Shown piece after piece: positions 59,350 through 64,000 of a DNA stretch of 64,000 nucleotides. The DNA lies in the NCBI GenBank assembly GCA_903904005.1, contig CAIVAR010000168.1, positions 38,457-102,456 on the forward strand, read 5' to 3'. The position numbers were made by a program, and so were the translations under genes. Position 1 is the stretch's first letter. Every line of letters begins with the position of its first letter. The stretch is from an uncultured Anaeromyxobacter sp. (GTDB lineage: Bacteria > Myxococcota > Myxococcia > Myxococcales > Anaeromyxobacteraceae). The notes beneath the pieces were generated by a model. It was not told the DNA's origin and did not search any database. It was given only the letters and a program-made list of their open reading frames with translations.

Positions 59350-60057
59350 ATGGATCAGCAGCACGGGACGGGGTTCGTCATCTGGCTCACGGGCATGGCG
59401 GGAGCGGGCAAGACCACGCTCGCCAACCAGCTCGGGAAGCGGTTCGCGGGAGCGGGAAGGCCCGCCGAGGTCATGGATGGCGACGCGGTCAACGAGCTGC
59501 TCACGCGAGGGCTCGGCGTCACCAAGGAGGACCGGGACACGTCGGTCCGCAGGCTCGGCTACGTCTCCCGCATGCTCGTCCGCCACGGCGCCATCGTGGT
59601 GGTGGCCTCGCTGTCGCCGTTCCGGGAGGCCCGCGAGGCCGTGCGCCGCGAGGTGCGCCGCTTCGTCGAGGTCTTCGTCGACGCGCCCATGGAGACGCTG
59701 CTGGCGCGCGACACCGAGGGCATGTACCGCAAGGCACTCGCCCACGAGCTGACCAACGTCGCCGGGATCGACGATCCGTACGAGCCGCCGGCCCATGCCG
59801 AGATCGTGGTCCGCACCGACCTCGAGAAGCCCGACGCGGCGCTGGGTCGGCTCTTCCAGAAGCTCGTCGACATGAAGTACGTGACGCCTGCCGAGTTCGC
59901 GCTGCTCACGGGCGGACAGCGCCCGCGCAAGGGCGCGGCGAAGCCGCCGAAGAAGGGCGCTGCTCCCGCGGCCGCCAAGGGCGCGGCGCCGGTGAAGGGT
60001 GCCAAGGCGTCGAAGCCCGCAAAGGGGAAGCGGGCGGCCAAGGGGAAGCGCGGCTAG
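59350..60057 (+). CDS. cysC: Adenylyl-sulfate kinase with a histone-like tail
   Basis: This APS-kinase-family protein has 235 residues. The P-loop is GMAGAGKT (15-22), then DGDAVNELLTRGLGVTKEDR, RRLGYVSRMLVRHGAIVVVA and AGIDDPYEPP, a CysC hallmark. The asparagine of the usual EDR..N.RR is replaced (EDRDTSVRR), so full activity is not certain. The last 40 residues are Lys/Ala/Pro rich (RKGAAKPPKKGAAPAAAKGA). GGGAGG precedes the ATG, and a TATATT box lies 37 bp upstream. It follows the JAMM gene by 90 bp. Confidence 0.85.
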   Translation: MDQQHGTGFVIWLTGMAGAGKTTLANQLGKRFAGAGRPAEVMDGDAVNELLTRGLGVTKEDRDTSVRRLGYVSRMLVRHGAIVVVASLSPFREAREAVRREVRRFVEVFVDAPMETLLARDTEGMYRKALAHELTNVAGIDDPYEPPAHAEIVVRTDLEKPDAALGRLFQKLVDMKYVTPAEFALLTGGQRPRKGAAKPPKKGAAPAAAKGAAPVKGAKASKPAKGKRAAKGKRG

Positions 60058-60066
60058 GATCCGCGG

Positions 60067-60918
60067 ATGGCAGGAACGCAGGAGGACCGCGCGCGGATCC
60101 GCGAACGGTCCCGGGATCGCTTCGATCGGATGAAGGATGCGGTGCGCCGCACCGGGGGCGCGCTCGTCGCCTTCTCGGGCGGCGTCGACTCCACGCTCGT
60201 TCTCGCGGTGGCGCGGGAGGTCCTCGGCGACCGCGCCGTGGCGCTCACCGCCCACTCCCGCAGCGTGCCCGCGGCGGAGCGGGAGGAGGCCCGCGCGCTC
60301 GCCGCACGGATCGGCGCGCGCCACCTCGAGGTGGAGAGCCGCGAGGGGGAGGATCCGCGCTACCGGGAGAACACCACCGAGCGCTGCTACTTCTGCAAGA
60401 GCGAGCTCTACCGGATCTGCGACGACACGAGCGCACGGCTCGGGCTCGGCACGGTGCTCGACGGCTTCAACGCCGACGACCGCGGCGACCACCGGCCGGG
60501 CCATCGCGCGGCGGGGGAGCACCGGGTGAACTCGCCGCTCGCCGAGGCGGGGCTCACGAAGGAGGAGGTTCGCGCCTGGAGCGAGGCCTACGGCCTGCCG
60601 ACCTGGGACAAGCCGCAGATGGCGTGCCTCGCCTCCCGCATCCCGTACGGCACGCCGGTGACCCCGGAGCGACTGGCGCGGATCGAGGCCGCCGAGGCCG
60701 GGGTGAGGGCTGCGGGGCTCCGGCAATTCCGGGTCCGGGACCACGGCGTGATCGGCAGGGTGGAGGTCGCGTCCGAGGAGATGGAACTCGCCTTCGCCCG
60801 GCGCGAGGAGGTGGCGCGGGCCGTCCGGGCCGCGGGATTCGCGCTGGTCGCCCTGGATCTGGAGCCGTTCAGGACCGGCAGGATGAACGAGGTGGATTTT
60901 CGAAATTCCGCCAATTGA
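60067..60918 (+). CDS. larE: ATP-dependent sulfur transferase LarE
   Basis: LarE inserts sulfur into the pincer nucleotide that becomes the nickel cofactor of LarA-type racemases, giving up its own cysteine sulfur in some species. The 283-residue protein has the PP-loop AFSGGVDSTLV (37-42), ERCYFCKSELY (C107, C110) and MACLASRIPYGTPV, where Cys187 matches the sacrificial cysteine of L. plantarum LarE. larA, larB and larC are not present here. Its position after the E1/JAMM/APS kinase run suggests a common sulfur theme. Confidence 0.9.
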   Translation: MAGTQEDRARIRERSRDRFDRMKDAVRRTGGALVAFSGGVDSTLVLAVAREVLGDRAVALTAHSRSVPAAEREEARALAARIGARHLEVESREGEDPRYRENTTERCYFCKSELYRICDDTSARLGLGTVLDGFNADDRGDHRPGHRAAGEHRVNSPLAEAGLTKEEVRAWSEAYGLPTWDKPQMACLASRIPYGTPVTPERLARIEAAEAGVRAAGLRQFRVRDHGVIGRVEVASEEMELAFARREEVARAVRAAGFALVALDLEPFRTGRMNEVDFRNSAN

Positions 60919-60925
60919 GATTTTT

Positions 60926-60953
60926 TTGACTTCGATATATCGGGTGGTAGCGT
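60926..60953 (+). promoter_or_regulatory. Promoter with internal palindrome, for the RHH gene
   Basis: TTGACT and TAGCGT are 16 bp apart. The spacer contains the perfect palindrome CGATATATCG (60933-60942). Initiation near 60960 gives a leader of about 30 bases with GGGAGG. The palindrome is a likely operator for the encoded RHH protein. Confidence 0.6.
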
Positions 60954-60989
60954 GTGGGCAAACGTAGTCACAGGGAGGCACAAGCCTAC

Positions 60990-61223
60990 ATGCGACCCAT
61001 CGAAATGACCCGACCGACCATGAACGAGATGCCCCTCATGGGGGCCTCCGCCACCCGCCTCGAGCCGATGCTGGTCCGGCTCCCGCCCGAGCTCGCGGCC
61101 CGGCTTCGCCGCCTGGCTCGCGCCACCCGGATCCGCCAGTCGGATTACCTTCGGGAGGCGGTCTCGGACCTGCTCGCCAAGTACGGTGACACCTCCCCCA
61201 TCCGGGAGTCGACCTCACCCTGA
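60990..61223 (+). CDS. Ribbon-helix-helix DNA-binding protein
   Basis: The 77-residue protein has a short flexible head (MRPIEMTRPTMNEMP) and an RHH domain LVRLPPELAARLRRLARAT followed by RQSDYLREAVSDLLAKYG. That is a clear strand-helix-helix of the Arc/CopG type. ATG 60990 is chosen because an earlier GTG at 60954 overlaps the promoter. It probably binds the palindrome in its own promoter. No toxin gene is adjacent; the 3' end overlaps truA by 9 bp, convergently. Confidence 0.82.
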   Translation: MRPIEMTRPTMNEMPLMGASATRLEPMLVRLPPELAARLRRLARATRIRQSDYLREAVSDLLAKYGDTSPIRESTSP

Positions 61224-62003
61224 GAAGGGTACGGCACCGGAGGGGTAGCTCACCCGGAGGAGGGTGAGGCCCCAGGCCGGCGCCCGGACCCCCCGATATC
61301 GGCCGCGGTCGCGGAGGATCTCCGCGACGCGCGTCGCCGGGGCGAGCCCCAGGCCCACGGCGACCACGGTGCCGACGAGGTTTCGCACCTGGGCGCGGAG
61401 GAATCCGCGCCCCTCGAGCTCGAAGGTCCAGAGCGGGGCCCAGGAGGCCCGCTCGGCCCGGGTCCGGAGCAGGGTTCGGACCGTACCGACCTGCTCCCCG
61501 GGGCGTGCGAACCCGGAGAAGTCGTGCTCTCCCTCTGCCGCGGCGAGGGCTTCGGCCATCGCCGCGAGGTCCAGTTCCCGCGCCTCGACCCCGGGAAACC
61601 CCCGCTCGTCGGGGAGTGACCAGGCCCGCCCCTCGAATCCCTCCGGCGGCGGCGCCCCCACCACGTAGAGGTAGGTCCGCGACGTCGCGCTCGCCCGGGC
61701 GTGGAAGGACGGGTCGGTCCGCCAGGCGGCGAGGCAGGAGAGGGCCGGCGACGTCCCCCGGTTCACCGCCTCGCGCAGTCCGCCCGGATCCAGATCGGCC
61801 CGTGCGGCGAAGCTCACCACCTGTGCCACGGCATGCACCCCCGCATCGGTGCGCGCCGCAACCTCGAGACGCGGGGCGATGCCGAGGGGCGCGAGCGCCC
61901 GCAGCAACGCCTCCTCGACGGTGGGCAGCCCCGGCTGGCGCTGGAAGCCCCGGAACGCGCCGCCGTCGTAGGCGATCCGCATCGCGTACCGTCGCCTCTC
62001 CAC
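61215..62003 (-). CDS. truA: tRNA pseudouridine synthase TruA
   Basis: TruA makes pseudouridine at positions 38-40 of tRNA. The 262-residue protein has AYDGGAFRGFQRQPG, the catalytic Asp in RTDAGVHAVAQV, SFHARASATSRTYLYVV and a C-terminal GRGFLRAQVRNLVGTVVAVG. All family features are intact. The ATG at 62003 fits family length. It is a single minus-strand gene. Confidence 0.96.
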   Translation of the reverse strand: MERRRYAMRIAYDGGAFRGFQRQPGLPTVEEALLRALAPLGIAPRLEVAARTDAGVHAVAQVVSFAARADLDPGGLREAVNRGTSPALSCLAAWRTDPSFHARASATSRTYLYVVGAPPPEGFEGRAWSLPDERGFPGVEARELDLAAMAEALAAAEGEHDFSGFARPGEQVGTVRTLLRTRAERASWAPLWTFELEGRGFLRAQVRNLVGTVVAVGLGLAPATRVAEILRDRGRYRGVRAPAWGLTLLRVSYPSGAVPFSG

Positions 62004-62074
62004 GCCGTGCTACGTTCGCACGCCCGCGTCCGGGGCGCCATCGCGCCCGGCCCGGGACCGAGGAGGGGCCCTTC

Positions 62075-62692
62075 GTGGGAACCGGAGCCGTGACCAGGCT
62101 GGATGCGCGGATCGGCGAGCTGCCCGAGGGGTCGCTCCGCCGCAAGGTCCTGGAGAGCGCGCGGCGCTTCAAGGCCTCCTGGGTCGACCTGGGGCGGATG
62201 CTCGCCCAGGTCCGCAGGGAAGGGACCTGGCAGGAGTGGGGCTGGTCGAGCTTCGAGGAGTACTGCACGAAGGAGCTCTTCCTGCGCCGGGCCACCGCCG
62301 AGAAGCTGGCGATGTCCTACGGCTTCCTGGAACGGCACGAGCCCGAGCTCGCGAAGGCGAAGGACCTCCGTTCGGTGCCGCCGTTCGAGGTGATCGAGGT
62401 CCTCTCCCGGGCCGAGGCGGCCGGCCGGATGGACCGCTCGGCCTGGGGCGAGATGCGGGGCGAGGTGCTCGACGGCGAGGCGGGTAAGGCCGAGGTGAGC
62501 CGGAAGATCGCCGAGCGCTTCGGGCCGGCGCCGAAGCCCCCGCAGCCCGCGGTCGAGGAGCGCCTGGCCCGGATCGCCGGTCTGTCCCGGCGGCTCGCCG
62601 AGGCCTGCGAGGAGGAGCGGGACGTCCCGGCGGCGCTGCGGCGCACCGCCCGCGACCTGGCCGACGCGCTCGACCGGCTGGCCGGGGAGTAG
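62075..62692 (+). CDS. Conserved-type protein of unknown function
   Basis: This 205-residue soluble protein is nearly all helical and charged. It has [60 protein letters not shown] and a C-terminal coiled-coil-like stretch ([20 protein letters not shown]). The region [22 protein letters not shown] resembles the DNA- or protein-binding helices of small regulators, but no family is recognised. I chose GTG 62075 with GGAGGGG upstream over GTG 62090. It lies between truA and clpX. Confidence 0.65.
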   Translation: MGTGAVTRLDARIGELPEGSLRRKVLESARRFKASWVDLGRMLAQVRREGTWQEWGWSSFEEYCTKELFLRRATAEKLAMSYGFLERHEPELAKAKDLRSVPPFEVIEVLSRAEAAGRMDRSAWGEMRGEVLDGEAGKAEVSRKIAERFGPAPKPPQPAVEERLARIAGLSRRLAEACEEERDVPAALRRTARDLADALDRLAGE

Positions 62693-62780
62693 GGAGCAGC
62701 GGGACCGCCCGGGGCACGGCAGCGCCAAGGAGCGGCGCGAGGTCCGTCGCCAGATTAGAAACTTCCGAAGGTGGGGATCC

Positions 62781-62809
62781 TTGGGGAGGCCCCGTCTCTG
62801 GTGTAGCAT
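62781..62809 (+). promoter_or_regulatory. Promoter of clpX
   Basis: TTGGGG and TAGCAT are 17 bp apart. A start near 62816 leaves only about 10 bases before the TTG start codon, with GAGGG in between. Confidence 0.5.
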
Positions 62810-62825
62810 CCCCGAAGAGGGCCGA

Positions 62826-64000
62826 TTGAGCCGGAAAGACCCACATCACGGGAGCCTGAGTTGCTCCTTCTGCGGCAAGGGGCAGCGGGACGTCCGCAAG
62901 CTCATCGCCGGACCCACCGTCTACATCTGCGACGAGTGCATCCGGCTGTGCAACGACATCATCGCCGAGGAGGGGGATCGCGAGGAGGGGCGGCCGCCGG
63001 TCTCGCTCCCCACCCCCGCCGAGGTGAAGGCCTTCCTCGACGACTACGTCGTCGGCCAGGACCGCGCCAAGAAGGTGCTCGCGGTCGCCGTCTACAACCA
63101 CTACAAGCGCATCCACGCCCGCAAGAGCCCCCGCGGCCAGCGCCCCGGGGCCGGGCGCGGCGTCGACGAGGTCGAGCTCCAGAAGTCCAACATCCTGCTG
63201 ATCGGCCCGACCGGCACGGGGAAGACGCTCCTCGCCCAGACGCTCGCCCGGATGCTCTCGGTCCCCTTCACGATCGCGGACGCCACGACCCTCACCGAGG
63301 CGGGCTACGTCGGGGAGGACGTGGAGAACATCATCCTGAAGCTCTACCAGGCGGCAGGGCAGGACAAGGAGAAGGCCGAGCGGGGGATCGTCTACATCGA
63401 CGAGATCGACAAGATCGCCCGCAAGGGGGAGAACCCGTCGATCACGCGCGACGTCTCCGGGGAAGGGGTCCAGCAGGCGCTGCTGAAGATCCTCGAGGGG
63501 ACGGTCACGAACGTCCCGCCGCAGGGCGGCCGCAAGCACCCGCACCAGGAGTTCATCCAGATCGACACGACGAACATCCTCTTCATCTGCGGAGGGGCGT
63601 TCGTCGGCCTCGAGGAGATCGTCGGTCGCCGCCTGACCGAGAAGCAGATGGGCTTCGGGGCGAAGATCGCGACGAAGAAGGAGAAGCGATCCGGAGAGCT
63701 CCTCGAGAAGGTCCACCCGGAGGACCTGATGAAGTTCGGCATGATCCCCGAGTTCGTCGGGCGCGTGCCGGTCGTCGCCACGCTCCACGACCTCGACCGG
63801 CCGTCCCTCGTCTCGATCCTCCGCGAGCCGAAGAACTCCCTCATCAAGCAGTACCAGACCCTCCTCGACTTCGAGAACGTCAGCCTCCGGTTCACCGACG
63901 ACGCCCTCGAGGCGATCGCCGAGGAGGCGATCACCCGCAACGTCGGCGCCCGGGGACTGAAGATCATCCTCGAGGAGCTGATGCTCGACGTGATGTACCG
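62826..64000 (+). CDS. clpX: ClpX ATP-dependent protease ATPase subunit (partial, C-terminus off the right edge)
   Basis: ClpX unfolds proteins and feeds them to ClpP. The visible 391 residues include the zinc-binding domain C13, C16, C35, C38 (CSFC and CDEC), Walker A GPTGTGKT (127-134), pore loop GYVGED (160-165), Walker B IDEID (191-195), the ClpP-docking loop in the form MGFGAKI instead of IGF, and sensor 2 [18 protein letters not shown]. The TTG start has GAGGG 5 bp upstream. About 25 residues are missing at the right edge. clpP is not adjacent upstream, as is often the case. Confidence 0.95.
   Translation, partial: MSRKDPHHGSLSCSFCGKGQRDVRKLIAGPTVYICDECIRLCNDIIAEEGDREEGRPPVSLPTPAEVKAFLDDYVVGQDRAKKVLAVAVYNHYKRIHARKSPRGQRPGAGRGVDEVELQKSNILLIGPTGTGKTLLAQTLARMLSVPFTIADATTLTEAGYVGEDVENIILKLYQAAGQDKEKAERGIVYIDEIDKIARKGENPSITRDVSGEGVQQALLKILEGTVTNVPPQGGRKHPHQEFIQIDTTNILFICGGAFVGLEEIVGRRLTEKQMGFGAKIATKKEKRSGELLEKVHPEDLMKFGMIPEFVGRVPVVATLHDLDRPSLVSILREPKNSLIKQYQTLLDFENVSLRFTDDALEAIAEEAITRNVGARGLKIILEELMLDVMY

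Noticed and set aside
60954..60989. An N-terminal extension of the RHH protein starting at GTG 60954
   Set aside because: That codon directly follows the -10 box and would lie upstream of the predicted transcription start; ATG 60990 has GGGAGG upstream.

Overview
The window is very GC-rich and densely coded on both strands. Alternative GTG and TTG starts are common, and many neighbouring genes overlap by 4 bp stop/start codons. Several features suggest a Myxococcota (Anaeromyxobacter-like) bacterium: a small ribbon-helix-helix protein of a myxobacterial type, a soluble Ser/Thr kinase with TPRs, histone-H1-like lysine/alanine tails, a receiver-histidine kinase hybrid, and the order miaA-accA-hisC-cmk-ispH-rpsA. 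This assignment is an inference; no rRNA gene is present to test it. I see no transposon, integrase, prophage or CRISPR array, so this looks like core chromosome with some lineage-specific modules.

Layout. 1-3.3 kb (minus): a K+-channel-like gene coupled to an Mla lipid-transport operon (STAS-fused mlaE, mlaF, mlaD running off the left edge). 3.4 kb: tRNA-Arg(CCU). 3.7-6.4 kb: a P-domain subtilase lipoprotein and a small secreted partner. 6.4-9.7 kb: a membrane protein, an outer-membrane protein and a Ser/Thr kinase. 9.8-14.8 kb: a tRNA nucleotidyltransferase-family gene, a receiver-histidine kinase, mnmA and mtaB. 14.8-19.4 kb: a lysine-fermentation module (kamD, a lipoprotein, kamE, kal, kce and an unknown gene). 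19.4-23.4 kb (minus): outer-membrane protein, ammonium transporter, TPR protein, RHH regulator. 23.7-32.4 kb: tilS, ftsH, folP, glmM, pdxJ, acpS, nnr, tsaE. 32.4-36.2 kb (minus): a class II glutamine amidotransferase and hutI-hutU. 36.3-50.9 kb: psd, hisS, miaA, accA, hisC, cmk, ispH, rpsA, sppA, a HIT protein, lapB, argS, a SPOR protein and a cupin. 50.9-52.5 kb (minus): an FAD dehydrogenase. 52.7-56.5 kb: a small protein, then gap-pgk-tpiA-secG. 56.6 kb: tRNA-Leu(GAG). 56.7-60.9 kb: a sulfur-transfer cluster. 61-64 kb: an RHH regulator, truA, an unknown gene and the start of clpX.

The most unusual region is 56.7-60.9 kb. It encodes a DsrE-like protein, a ThiF/MoeB-type E1 enzyme, a TusA-like carrier, a second degenerate E1, a JAMM peptidase, an APS kinase and LarE. 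The two E1 genes look complementary. One keeps the catalytic residues but lacks the MoeB N-terminal arm. The other keeps that arm, with its trans-acting arginine, but has lost the ATP-site residues. This suggests an obligate heterodimeric bacterial E1. No ubiquitin-like carrier protein is encoded beside it.

Several promoters share the form TTGnnn - 17 bp - TAGnnn (tRNA-Leu, hisS, rpsA, gap, clpX, and an RHH gene with a 16 bp spacer). For hisS the promoter is so close to the start codon that the mRNA is probably leaderless. Both RHH genes have an inverted repeat inside the promoter spacer, as expected for self-repression.
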